Source: Linyphia triangularis (lineage: Eukaryota; Arthropoda; Arachnida; Araneae; Linyphiidae). Taken from it: a stretch of 64,000 nt of DNA. Below, piece after piece: positions 21,980 to 33,609 of this stretch; the stretch's first letter is position 1, and every line of letters starts with the position of its first letter. A program made the position numbers and the translations under genes. The DNA lies in contig OZ021732.1 in assembly GCA_963978545.1 (NCBI GenBank), positions 19,575,521-19,639,520 on the forward strand, read 5' to 3'. The notes under the pieces are model-generated. The model saw nothing but the letters and a program-made list of their open reading frames with translations. It did not search any database and was not told the origin of the DNA.

Positions 21980-24190
21980 CATTTTGGAGATCATGGAAGG
22001 TGAAATAAGAGCACAGATATATTTACAAAAAACATGGTCGTTGTCATATTGCTTGCTTTAAAAAAACTCATATAATATGAAATGTTTGTGCTAGAAACAC
22101 TTAAAATCGAATGGAATTCAATGAAAACCAGTGTTATATTTTTATCTTATATGTAAAATTAGGACGATTTGAACCATGAACTAAAAAACAAATGATATGT
22201 ACAGCATTTTGGTTTTATATATTATTAGTAACAAAAATTGCATTCGAAGTACTATAACATGTATAAATGTCCAAAATTATTACTTATTACATGCATAGAA
22301 GTCTGGATAAAATTGTCCTCCATTCCAATAGAGTTTAAAAGTAAAATTTTGCTGTCACTTCATTATAACTTTAAATCCTGACGATAATAATAAAATATAA
22401 GTTATTTGTCTTTAATTCAAGCATATAAATAAAAAATGTAATCACAACAATAATCGACACACTTTCTATGAACTAATATTAAAATAGTTCCAGTATTTTT
22501 ATACTTATTTTCTTTAATTTTATCAAGTTGATCATACTCTATTGGACACAGTTAATAAATTACATTTTGTAAAATCCCTCTTCTAAAGAACAATATCGAA
22601 AATATAAATATTGAAACTATATAAAAAAGTATTGCATTCTGAATCCCAAGATTTAAGTCAAGTTTTTCTAACTTTGAAACACTAACAATTTTAAAAACTC
22701 TTATTCAAAACAAAAATATAATTATCGGAATACCATGTAAGACATAAACTAAAAGAGAAAAATACACATAAGAAAAGTTATGAATTTCGTTGTTAGAATA
22801 TATTGTAGTTCGTAAATCAAATCCGTCTATCTTTCAAGTATTAGATTTCCTACTAAATTCGATTACATTTCATTGCAAACTAGTAAGGAAATATATTTTC
22901 CTACTAGTTCTTACAATTATCTTATAAATAACTTCTATCATCCCTGCATAGGCTTAAGTAAGTCAATATAAATGGATAAATTTTAAGCAATATAAAGTTT
23001 GGTCTTATATAATTTGCTTAGCCATAGAATCATATAATGTTTTTTTTAATTCAGTCTACCTCTAAATAAAATTTCTCATATTTGTAAGTTTCCTTTTAGA
23101 AATGCATTTAAAACATTTTAAACAGTTTTAAATGAACTCTTTAAAAGATATAATGTTAAATTAAAAATTATGTTTAAGGAAGAATAACAGTTTTAGTGCA
23201 CAAACAGCTCTGGCAGATGTAAGTGGTCAAGGAAAAAGAACGATACAGTTCGAGAGATCATTCACAGAAAATACTAAATTTTAAAACCTGACTCGATATG
23301 TTTGCCAACTTTTAAACACTCATATTATTTTCCCTGGTCTTCATACAGAGAATGGAATTCCTAATTTTAAGGTGTACATGGGCGATTCAGAAATTAAGGG
23401 AGAATTTCATCCCCTGTGATTTTACTGGCTTAATATTTATTCCTTTAAGTGAGGAAATTAGTAATAAGTAAAAATAAGTTTACATTAAATGTTTTCAGTC
23501 TTTATTTTACATATTTATTTATTATTTTTAAAAAAATCCAAAGTAGGGAAATGTGACCTCCATGGAATGTCCCTATCTCTGTTTTTTAGTGTTAACTGAA
23601 GAAATAAATCTAAATAATAGTATATTTGTGGAAAAATCTGGATTAAACATTTATTTATTATGTAAATAATTCATTATAAATTTTAATTTATTTTACCACT
23701 TTATTTTAAGCACATAAGTTTATTTGGGTGCTGAGGTAACCTCCATGGAATATCTTTAACTTGATTAAAATTCTACAAGATAGCAGTACCGTCTTCTTTA
23801 CCAGAGCTGAAGTAAAGCTCAAGTCAACTATTTTGTCTGGTGATGTTGTTGGATGTGCATAGTTTTATATTGTTTGGTAAAAAGATGTCCAATCCTCATA
23901 AACCTGGTGAGTTCCTTTTTTCATGTAAAGTCCATGTTCAGTAATGTTATTCCTTATAGTGTTAAACATACTTTTGGCGTTACCTTTCATCAAATAGTCA
24001 ATTTGTTCTTCTTCACAAGTAAGGCCAGTCTTTTAGGTTAAGTTTTAAGCATGACAATCTACTTATTTCTATTTAATTATAACCTACATGGGTTGTGTTA
24101 ACCTCGGAGGTTGCAAGCAAAATTAGAAAACTGTTGTTTTTTTTAGAAAATATATTTTTTCTTTACCTTTTTTGAAATGGTAAATGTATT
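21980..24190. other. AT-rich non-coding DNA
   Basis: No gene is recognised. ACCTCCATGGAAT occurs at 23562 and again at 23742, in a weak tandem of about 180 bp. Near 24098 is AACCTC-G-GAGGTT, a 13 bp palindrome. The rest shows nothing. Confidence 0.45.
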
Positions 24191-24734
24191 AGTTTTACCG
24201 AGGCCGTGCGCGAAAAACCAAGTATCTTGCTAGATGCTCAGTCTACAAGGCCATAATCCTGAATTTTTAAACGAGTATGACGTCACAGACGAAAGCCATG
24301 TTTTATATCTGTGATTCTGTGAAACGAAACTGTGAATGCTGTTTGAACTTGTAAATTGCGTTTGGGAGATTCTTCTTATAATTTTGAATTATTAATTATC
24401 TCCACATTTTTCATAAGGATTATTAAAGTTTATTATTTACGGTGAGTACATAATTTTCAAAATGTTAATGTAAAAGTATAACGCACCAAATGCGATTCGG
24501 TTGCATTCTATTTCAAAAGCCATTTCTAAAAGATGGTCTTCGAAATCTTTAACGTATACTGCATTAAATATGTGAATATTAAGCCTAATCTATTTTCCTG
24601 TCAGATTTAATTAGGTAGCAATTTATTAATGATTTTCAATATTTGAACTGAGGAATCTAACCAAGTTTTGGGGTAATTTTCTAGTTATTGTTCATGACAT
24701 TCTTAATGTAAGTGTATTTTTGTATGGATTGAAA

Positions 24735-24971
24735 ACAGATGTGGTATAGGACATTTAGAATTTTTTTTTTTCTTTTCTTCTTTTGGCGTTTAGAAAATTC
24801 GCCGAAATTAAAAACACAATAACTGAAAGAAGATTAAAATATAAATAATTAAGTGAATTAAAATATAACTTAAAATATAATCCGTCGCCGAAAACAACAT
24901 TTATTTGAAACAAAAAACAAAAAAATTGCCAAAGAAAATTGCGCCAAAGAAATGTCCTATACTACATCTGT
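24735..24971. mobile_element. 237 bp MITE, 22 bp TIRs
   Basis: The left end ACAGATGTGGTATAGGACAT is repeated inverted at 24950-24971 with one mismatch, and TTTGGCG-like motifs follow inside both ends. The 24971 end resembles CATTTACTACATCTG near 37467-37481, which may be a relic of the same family. No TSD is evident. Non-coding and AT-rich inside. Confidence 0.75.
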
Positions 24972-25204
24972 ACCAAGGATTAATTTGAGATCTTTCTATG
25001 GATACTTATCTTCTTTACCGTTTAAGTAACGTCTGACTAAGAAAACTTAAAAAAACAGTACTGTTTGTTAACATTGTCTGGCAGTGTTTTTCAAGCAGCT
25101 AGAGTTAAAATTTACATTTGTCCTGAGGATCACAAGTTTAAGCTTTCACTTCACTTAAATGTTGGCTTGGGGAATAATGTAAGATTCTGTACTATAAATT
25201 GTTA

Positions 25205-25590
25205 TTGTTGTTGTTTCTTATCCCAACTGGTCTAGCGGAGCTAGACCAGGTCCATGACTCCACCCACCCTCAAGAAGTCGAAGAACAAGACTGGGTCCTG
25301 TAGGAAATCTTCTTTTTCAAAATGCATGCAGCTAAGGAGATGAGCCGGGCTAGCTGCACCGGTGAAACACTTTTTGCAAGTTGGATAGACCTTTCTTTTA
25401 TGTTCATATCGCATACACCTTAGGTGACCACTGATAAATCTTGTGTACGCAGTCTGATCACCTCTATCTCCTCTGAAGGTCAAAGCGCGTCCCGGCTTTT
25501 CCCCAGAGTACCAGGTGTGCCCCGGGGGAACAATCCAGTCCAGCTGTACACGTTTCTTTCTAATGGAGTGAATTTCCGAGGAAATTGTAT
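25205..25590 (-). pseudogene. Non-LTR retrotransposon 3' end
   Basis: An open minus-strand frame from about 25590 to a stop at about 25240 encodes the C-terminal end of a Jockey/I-like non-LTR retrotransposon polyprotein, just after its RNase H domain. Landmarks are LDWIVPPGHTWYSG, DQTAYTRFISGHLRCM, a cysteine motif CKKCF then ASPAHLLSCMHF, and the terminal FDFLRVGGVMDLV. I recall this ending in many spider elements (SGHLR, ASPAH, LDFLR, MDLV). Downstream of the stop is an AAC/AAT-rich tail (25203-25222 on the plus strand reads TTGTTATTGTTGTTG), typical of a non-LTR 3' end. It is 5'-truncated and cannot move alone. It is nested inside the 24198-27614 element. Confidence 0.85.
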
Positions 25591-25944
25591 ATATGTATAA
25601 TGATAGTATAAGTACCGAATACTAAATAACACATTTTTATATAAGAAACCAAATGCATGATGATTTGTATTCGGTTATTCTAAAAGTATTAGAAATGTTT
25701 ATTCAAATATTGTGTAGTAATAAGGCCATATTTTCTAGAAATTTCAAAAAGTTATCGGAGTTAAACATGAAGAAAATTTTTTGAAATTCAAAAATCAGAA
25801 ACAACTTTTGAAGGAACTAGTATTGAAAAAGATGGGTCTTATTCCTGAAATTCCTGATCGACAATCTGATTGTGGAACGAAGATGAAAATTTGAATAGAA
25901 TTTTGTTTGTCAGTGAGCATTACATATTTACTTAATTAGGCTCT

Positions 25945-26325
25945 TCACGCTGTTAAGGTTTCCAGCCTACCTCTCCATACCTTCCGATCTTTAGCCACGG
26001 ATCTTGCTTCCTCTAGACCATTTAAGTGATCCTTTTTTAGGTCTGATTGCATTTGACTTTGCCAAGTTGTCCTAGTCCTTCCTCTTTTCCTCTTGCTATC
26101 AGGAGCCCAGAAAAGAGAAACGTGTGTTAGATTCTCTTTTGGCATTCTTAATGCATAACCCGTCCATCGCCACCTTCTCTCAGCGATTTCTTCTTCGATT
26201 GAAGTAATGTCTGCCCTTTCTAAAATTGCTTCGTTAATAATTTTAACAGGCCAATAGATTTTAAGGATTCTTCTAATACAATTATTTTGAAAAATTTGGT
26301 GTTTAGCATTAACATACATTTAAAA
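25945..26325 (-). pseudogene. Second non-LTR RT C-terminus
   Basis: A 124-codon minus-strand frame carries FQNNCIRRILKIYWP, then RRWRWTGYALRMP, then SKRKRGRTRTTW and KDRKVWRGRLETL. This order (a C.RR.L.I.WP block, then R.W.W.GH.LR, then KRGRP..TW and a final W) is the C-terminal region after the reverse transcriptase core in endonuclease/reverse-transcriptase non-LTR elements. The clade is uncertain (RTE-like or CR1-like). Nothing of the catalytic RT core is present, so it is a 5'-truncated copy. The frame is nearly intact, implying a fairly recent insertion. It lies 350 bp from the other retrotransposon tail, in the same orientation, but belongs to a different family. Confidence 0.85.
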
Positions 26326-26431
26326 ATTATGTCAAAATTCGTAATGACAAAGGGAAATCTTAAAGTATGAAAAGAAAACTAGCCACTCTTTCTGTATGAT
26401 TATATTTGTACATTTTTTTAACTAACCTACT

Positions 26432-26643
26432 TTAACCCTTTGCACTCCAGGCCTTTTTCGTGCGGAGGAATCAGCAACTCGAGACATTTTAGGTTCGGCT
26501 GGTGTTTATGGATTTGCTTCATAGAAACTAAACACAGTCATTGGCCTTGCATCGAATTTCCGCATCACACCTAATGGTCCTCGCGTGGTTTGGCATCCAA
26601 TTGTGTGGCACCTGAGAGGCGCCACTGGAGTGCAAAGGGTTAA
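26432..26643. mobile_element. piggyBac-type MITE, 204 bp
   Basis: TTAA (26432-26435) is followed by CCCTTTGCACTCCAG; the other end is CTGGAGTGCAAAGGG followed by TTAA (26640-26643). A TTAA duplication with TIRs starting CCC is the hallmark of the piggyBac superfamily. The 15 bp TIRs match perfectly. The interior is GC-richer and non-coding. It needs a transposase supplied from elsewhere. Nested in the 24198-27614 element. Confidence 0.88.
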
Positions 26644-26649
26644 AATTAA

Positions 26650-27540
26650 GTCTTGGAATCGATGAGTTTCATATCTTTTGTTAGAGCTATGCAATTTTTA
26701 ATTTCCGAAACGGACACGACAGCATATCAGGACACTTGCGTCGATTGTCGAGCTGCAGTTGGAGTTTTCTGGGTTTCTTCCTAATAAAGGTATAAATGTG
26801 AGGCATCTTCCCTTTAAAAGTCCACCCAGAAGGCTTCCGCCCTAGATTCTTGGAAATGTCTATTGTTTGGATATTATAGTTTCAATTTAGATGAGATATT
26901 CTTTATCATTCTAGAACTCTGTTCATGGAAAAGCAACCAATTTCTAAAAAATTAAAAGGAATTTAATTTACTTCGTAATACTCTTAAAAAGTTTTGTAAA
27001 AATCTCTTTGAATTATAAAAATATAACTTGTTTAATTACTCACTAAATTATATAAACTATGTTTTGCTTTAAATCTAGGCAAGAGAAGTTTCTTAAATAT
27101 TAAAATATATTTTTATATAATTAGTCTCTTTAAAGGAAGAATTTGTGGGTAAATGCTCAATTTTTCGTAAAGGAAATTCTAGTTTTAAATAAAAGATTAT
27201 TTATTGAAGTAAAAGATTATTTAAATCATTTTTTTAATATTGTTTTTGTATTTTAGTTTTAAAGAAAAATTAAACTGAAATTATTTCAGTGTAACCACCA
27301 ATCAGTTTTGAAACAACAAGCTTTTGAATAAATTAATTTTGAATTTTTTTTTTTTAATTTATTCCCTAAAAATATAAAAATTTAAATGTATTCCTATATT
27401 TTAATTTAGAATAGATAACGTAGTTAGGCATTGTAAATATTTCGACTTTGATGCTTCTTCACCCATCTTCGTATGCAATCTTACCTAAGTAGTGATTTGT
27501 GATGGGTTTGCGCTGTGACGTCACGATCTGGTTGTTTCGG
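26650..27540. other. Interior of 3.4 kb element
   Basis: A GC-richer patch at 26700-26860 (around GTCGAGCTGCAGTTGGAG) looks like a SINE or retrotransposon fragment but could not be typed. The rest is AT-rich with no gene. Confidence 0.35.
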
Positions 27541-27619
27541 GCCTGATACAACTATAACACTCTCGTAAAACTGAGCATCTAGCAAGATACTTGGTTTTTC
27601 GCGCACGACCTCGGTTTTA

Positions 27620-29865
27620 CAAATAAAATTCTAAGAGTAAAATTTCAATTTTGTCATCCATTTTTAAATTTTTATGGGTTTTTTTGCCTCCTCAAATTCA
27701 CTTTGATTCCAAAATCGACCACGTATAAAATTGAGATGATTTTCTTTAATTTTTATGTTAGAATTTCAAACATTTTGGCAGTATATCAAAATTAAAAATA
27801 ATGTATTAATTAAAAATATTTTTAATAGATATAAACTTTTCCCCGTTTTTATTAATTACCTAATTGCAATTAAAATGACTAATTAGGACGTTATTCAAAC
27901 GGACAAAAATAAACTTGTAATTAACTTAGAGGTATGATTTTTATTGCAAATAAAAGATATTGTATTGACGCATGTTTCCATAAGGAATTGTGAATTTGGC
28001 TTCAATCTTTATTTAATTACAAGTTTTTAAATAAAAGGTTTGAAAAATACATAGTTTTTAAGAACATATTAAGATTAAAATATAAATAAAAAATATGTTT
28101 ATAACAATATATATTAGATTCTCGATGGAAACACATTCGCAACTATTGTCTATAAAACAAAATTACAGTTTTGTAAATAGAACCATTTATAATGAAGTTA
28201 TGACCGTTGGCGTAAAGTCATAATACACCAAAATGTCATTCTTCAGAAAACGCTTTCAAAGTTTACTACACATGTGATACGAAACAGGCTCACAAAACCC
28301 ACTGTAATTTAAAAAGTCATTTGAGTCTCATATAGAAAATGATATCATTTTAAAGGTAATGAACTCGGGAATATTTAAAAAAAAAAAAAAATAAGGATAC
28401 TTTTGTCAAATTTATCAATTCCTAAATTATATGTATATTCATTATTATATAAATTCCTACCTTAAATGACATAACTGAGAAACAGCGAAGGACAGAAAAA
28501 AAAGTGACAAATAATATTTTGGATTAACAGGTAGGGAATTTCGAATGAACCTGTTTCCAAAATCAACTGATGGAAGTAAATTCGATGACATCTGCATATG
28601 GTTTAAATATGAAGCCCATTTTCATTTGGCTGAAATTGTCAATAAACAAAACTGGTAAGCATGGGGTACTGAAAACAAGTATGTGTGTCTTGAAAAATCA
28701 TTAAATTCTAAAAAAAAATGGCCGTTTGGACTGAATTATCTTGTAAAGGGACCATAAGGAACTTTCTCATGAGGGAAATCATAAGTTTATTCCTTTATAT
28801 TTAGATATTACGACAATTTGTTGCTACATTTCAATACCGTCTAATTTTGCAAACCAGTACATTTAAAATTCAATACCTATTTTTCCCTCTCACTGTTTTG
28901 TAGTTATATCAATTCAAAGTTAGGTGGTCTTTTCTGAAGGACCCTGTATGTATTCATCATAGTCACAAATTTTGCAAGCAATTACCTTCCATAAAAAACA
29001 ATTTAGAAAATCTCTAACAAGATATAATTACGATAAAACACGATTACAAACAACGAAAGACAATTAATAGTTAGGGTTTGATAGGTTCAGACTACACTTT
29101 CTTTAATTCTGTGCTATTTAATTATAGTACGCTTTCCGCCATTTTTACTTGATAATTAATCACTGAAAAATACCAATTATTTCAATTTAGAAGTGCAACT
29201 GAGAGTTTTCTGTTTAAAGAGATAGGATAATTAGACGAAGTTTTTGTTTCCTTTTCCACTATCGCTTTTTATTTATTTTATGTTAATCAATTATTCTTGA
29301 AACTTAAAATGTTTTGAGTACTATGAACTAGGTAAATTAATGTATATAAACTTAATTTTTTTTAGTCATGGTTTTCCATTTCTTATAATAGGATATTTTG
29401 AAAAATTTAATTGCAAGATAAATGTACGTTATTTCAATGATTACAGTTCTACATTTGTTCTAGTACATAATGTTGGATTATTCAATACTTTTTTAATTGA
29501 TAAAAAAAATTCCAGCCTTTTCATCAATTTTTTTATTGCAGAGATTTCACAATCTGTAGTTTTCAGAACACATTTAGAAAGAAAAGAATATTTAACTAAC
29601 GTGGGAATATTTAATTTTCCATCTACGTATTTAGTGTGACAAGTATTTTGAAACTTAATGGTAATGAAAAATCCTCAATTTAAATCATATGTGTTTTCAT
29701 TAATTTTGATAATATTTTAAATACTATTCTGCAGGAAATAAAATTTGAATTTTGAGAAACGGAATTACATATTTGTGACTCAATCTACCTTTTCAAACAC
29801 AACTAGTTACCATAAAAATATATAAGAAAATGTTAATGCAATATAAAAAATGTGGCCAAAAGAGA
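27620..29865. other. AT-rich non-coding DNA
   Basis: No gene is recognised. The 99-codon frame at 29340-29639 has no family resemblance and has the composition of random AT-rich DNA. Confidence 0.5.
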
Positions 29866-29869
29866 AGAT

Positions 29870-29905
29870 TAATATAATATAATATAATATAATATAATAT
29901 AATAT
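29870..29905. repeat. (AATAT)n microsatellite
   Basis: About seven pentanucleotide units run without interruption. Confidence 0.9.
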
Positions 29906-29909
29906 GCTT

Positions 29910-32489
29910 ACGAATTGACTTGCAACATGAAATATTTCCCAAAAACTTGTTAGTAAAAGTTTCAAAGTAAAAATCCTCAATGTTACACTTTTTTTGCGTT
30001 TCTCTTTCACTAGGTAGTTCAAATATATATTTTACAAATTGCTATAGTTGTGGACAAATTGAAGATCTATTTTAATAGAGATTTCAGGATTGAACTCAAT
30101 ATAACATCCTCTTGGAGGAGTCAGCGTTGACAATTTCACTTCTATACGAAGATAAAATCGAAATTTATTCACATGGGGTAATTCCATCACTTATTAGACT
30201 CATAAAAGATTTGTGATTGTCGTATAACTAAGTAAACTTAAACAAATGACTAATTTTATATTTTAACTTTTCCAATCATTAGAAGGGACACAAATTGTAT
30301 AAGAAAAAGTGTTTTTATTTTTGTATAGTTTAAATTATACGTTTTATATGTCGTTTATTAATTAAATTTAATATCGAATATGTTTGAATTATATTAATAT
30401 AATAAAAAAAATATATATTTTTTTTTTACATATACTTTCAACACACAAGTTTTTAAAATGTTATAAACACATGGCAAACAAATAATTTACGTAAGATCAT
30501 ATTCCATACTTTTGTTACAGTAAAAATGGTTTGTAAAGTATCTTGTTAAATATAAATATCCCTTACTTTTGCAACTATTCTTAATGAGGGATGATAGTAT
30601 TTTATCACATTTCAAATTTCACTACATTAAAACTTCAAAGTAAAGCAAATTGAAACATCAGTTTTCTTTGATTTTACTTACATGATGAGGAGTTCACAAA
30701 TGCATATCACTTCATCAAGATGAATATCAAACTAGTTGTTGGAGTTGAATAACAAATCAATAAAATTTGGTGACATTGCATTAAAAACGAGCTTTAAATC
30801 TTCTTTAAAATTTAAAATCAAGATTTCTAATAGATACCATGATTTACCGCCAAAGTACGAATTTCCCGTTGTTTTACTTTGTTAAGGTAACATTTTATGT
30901 ATTTAAAAAAAAAATCCAGATAAAATATGTGGTTGAAGTTGTCATACATTTCAACTGGTAAACAACAATTTATGAATCTTAATATTTTCGACATTTTTAT
31001 GAATTATAGATTTAAATATGAAATTGTATTATGGGAATTATACTTAACTTTGTGAAGTCTTATTTTGTTTTAATATGCATATGTCCTCTTATAAGAAAAC
31101 AATAAACTTATATTGAAACAAAGCACAAACTACAACGTTGCTTTAATTTTTTATTCTCTCTTTTAGAAATAAGTTCTAACCTTCCTTTGAGTTCTTTTTA
31201 TGCACTGTAATTATTTTATTTTTTGCACAACCATCACTAAATAGGGGACTCAGAAAATAAAAACTCGATTTTGGGAATTTTATTTCATGTTGTGTTCTAT
31301 TTTTCTGTTGCCTTTCCATTGATACTTGAGTTTCTAATTAAATTAGAAGTATGTTATATTTCGTTTTAAAAAAAGCAGACAGTAAATTACCTTACAAAAC
31401 ATTAATTTTTATTTCTCTGAACCTGATATTATAAACTTCAATGTACCTTTTCTAACTAGTAGAGAGAGACAATTATTTTTTTTTTAATTCTATTTCATAA
31501 CTTACAGATTAAACTAAGGTTAAAAATATAATGTTATTTTCATAATTATTTTTTGAATACCAAATCCTTGTTAAAAAAGAGGATTTTCAAATGAAAAAAT
31601 TTAAGATTGATTACAATTTAAATAAAAATTTTGTTTACAGTTTTTATAAAATCTTAACCTCAATATTTTGTGTAAAGCCTATTTAATTGATATAAAAATG
31701 AAACTCGTTTGTAAAGAACTATCCAAGAAAAAGTGCATCAAAAATAGACAATTTAACATTACGGGTGGAGGAGGTATAGAATCCTTTAAAAATAATAATT
31801 GCTCAGTAAGTATTTTGATTTGCTGTGTTTTCATAAGCTTGGAAAATGACACATTTAACGGTGCTATTTTTAATTGTTTTAATGCTGGCATAATATAGGT
31901 AATTTATTTTGTATCCTTTATCGTAGTATATATTTTTAAATAAAAAAAAGCGTAAAAGAAACATTTATCTACTTTAATATATATTTAAATTTGCTCTATT
32001 ACAATTTTAAAGAAAGAGTATCTGACTCTTACTTAGCCATATTTTTTTTTAAATAAATGAACTATCTTCAACTTTCGTAAAAGATTTTCAAAATGTAGCA
32101 TCGCAAAAAATAGCAAACTCAAATTTCAATTTTCGCTTCAAAATGCTACAACAGCATGAACCACTTTCCATCCGCCACTGAACATTTTCTAAATTTAAAT
32201 TAAGAAGACAATCATCTTTCTTCTTTTAAGAAGAGAAGCGCGAGTGATGAGCATTGCAAATGCAATCCCATCCAACAATATCAGTCACCAGCCATTCCTC
32301 TTTATAACTCCACCGAAATGCTTTATTGCATTTTTAAAATGTGTGAAAAAGAAGAACACCGCTCTAAAATACCCGAGTACCTTTTCATCGGATATGGTTA
32401 ATTTAATTTCCCTCCAAAAGAAAAAAAAAAAAAAGAAGCTAAGGCTTAAGAATAAAAACAGAAATAAAACCAAGTCTTTATTCCAGAAA
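29910..32489. other. AT-rich non-coding DNA
   Basis: No gene is supported. At 30175-30208 GGGGTAATTCCAT is followed directly by CACTTATTAGACTCATAAAA, two blocks also present in the long TIR at 7624; a small relic of that family is possible. Confidence 0.4.
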
Positions 32490-32499
32490 ATGCCATTAC

Positions 32500-33020
32500 T
32501 GGAGAATTCTCGACAAACCGAATCATGTTTAATTCATCTCACTCCTTACAAACTAAACCACATGTGCGGGGTTTTTCTTTAAAGGCACACCAGAAACCGT
32601 CCAAGCTTTCCTTAACTCAAGTAGAACTTTCCCCAATTTCCTGAAGCTTTTCTTTAAAAAAAAGAAGTAAAAATAACAACGATGAGGATGATAAAAATAA
32701 AAAAAAAAATCCTCCATCCTGAAAGTGATAGCTCGAAGGAAACAGTTCAGTGAAGCGTTGGGGTCTTTTTACAGGGAACGAAGACTCGGTCGAGAGTCAA
32801 AAGTACGAGTCGATAGCGATCGGCTATTCCCTGAGAGCAGGTAATCCGTACCGATATTTTGCAGGCACTACTTTGTTACGCGGAGACAACCAATTTAGTG
32901 CCACTCGCGTTGCTTTAACGAGTTAATGGCTTCGGAATCAAGTTTTTCTAAAGGAGTTTTTCCGTCACGGTTTTAAGCTGTTTTCCCATTTTGAAACAAG
33001 GTTGTTGTTTCTTTTTCCTC
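32500..33020. other. GC-rich, CpG-containing island
   Basis: The segment around 32720-32960 is rich in CpG compared with its flanks. It contains TCAGTG (32747-32752, initiator-like) and GAGCAG|GTAATC (about 32836), donor-like, with no ATG between. An untranslated first exon with a promoter is one reading; a conserved non-coding element is another. No coding frame is evident. Confidence 0.3.
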
Positions 33021-33308
33021 CTGAGGCAGTCGAAACACTTTTGGGACTCGGAAATAGTGGATGATTGGAACTATTTTAGCTTATAAATGGGATTGTTAGC
33101 TACCTGGTATTTAATAAGTTTCGAGGAAAATTGGATATAGTTTATCGCAGTTTAAGTAAGTTCGGAGTCATTGGTTTGCACAGATTATCGTTAAACTATG
33201 TATTCGTGTCATTGACACAACAGGCAAATAAACTGAACATGTAATAAAATAATAACATTTAAAACCGTCGCAATGGCCGTCCAAAGTCAGATATGCATCT
33301 CTTTGTCC

Positions 33309-33370
33309 AATTTTTTTTTTTTTTTTTAATTTTTTTTTTTTTTTAATTTTTTTTTTTTTTTTTTTTTTTA
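33309..33370. repeat. T-rich tract
   Basis: Three T runs are separated by short AA interruptions. It carries no other signal. Confidence 0.9.
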
Positions 33371-33537
33371 AATTTATTTATGGTCTACAACTTATTTTAC
33401 TATCTTTCGATATAGGGTCAGGTTGTAAGGTTCATTATCATACGACATTTAAGTTCCAGATCAGATTCTATCTGAAGGCAAACACTTTATTTTATGTATA
33501 TTTTTTCCTTAAAATATAGTTTTCTAATTTCTCATTC

Positions 33538-33600
33538 AATTTCATGAATACCTCACAAAATCTCATGAAGACCTTACAAAATCTCACGAAGACCTTACAA
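33538..33600 (+). repeat. Minisatellite, 3 x 21 bp
   Basis: Three adjacent 21 bp units on the pattern AATCTCATGAAGACCTTACA+A; units two and three differ by one base and unit one by a few. The function is unknown. Confidence 0.9.
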
Positions 33601-33609
33601 AAAGTTTTA

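Larger units (their letters stand above)
24198..27614. mobile_element. 3.4 kb element with 45 bp TIRs
   Basis: The left end starts CCGAGGCCGTGCGCGAAAAA and the right end is its reverse complement with one mismatch; the match covers 24198-24242 and 27570-27614. Both sides are flanked by TTTTA (24193-24197 and 27615-27619), a 5 bp target-site duplication. TGACGTCACAG recurs in inverted orientation about 80-90 bp inside each end. No transposase of its own was found. Most of the interior is later insertions: a MITE, two retrotransposon tails and a piggyBac-type MITE. It is therefore non-autonomous or has been hollowed out. The superfamily is not assigned. Confidence 0.8.

Noticed and set aside
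29340..29639. 99-codon frame
   Set aside because: No start context, domain or conserved motif; a chance frame.
32244..32582. 112-codon frame ahead of the GC island
   Set aside because: It includes a poly-lysine run from a poly-A tract and an opposite-strand frame of similar quality; no family match.
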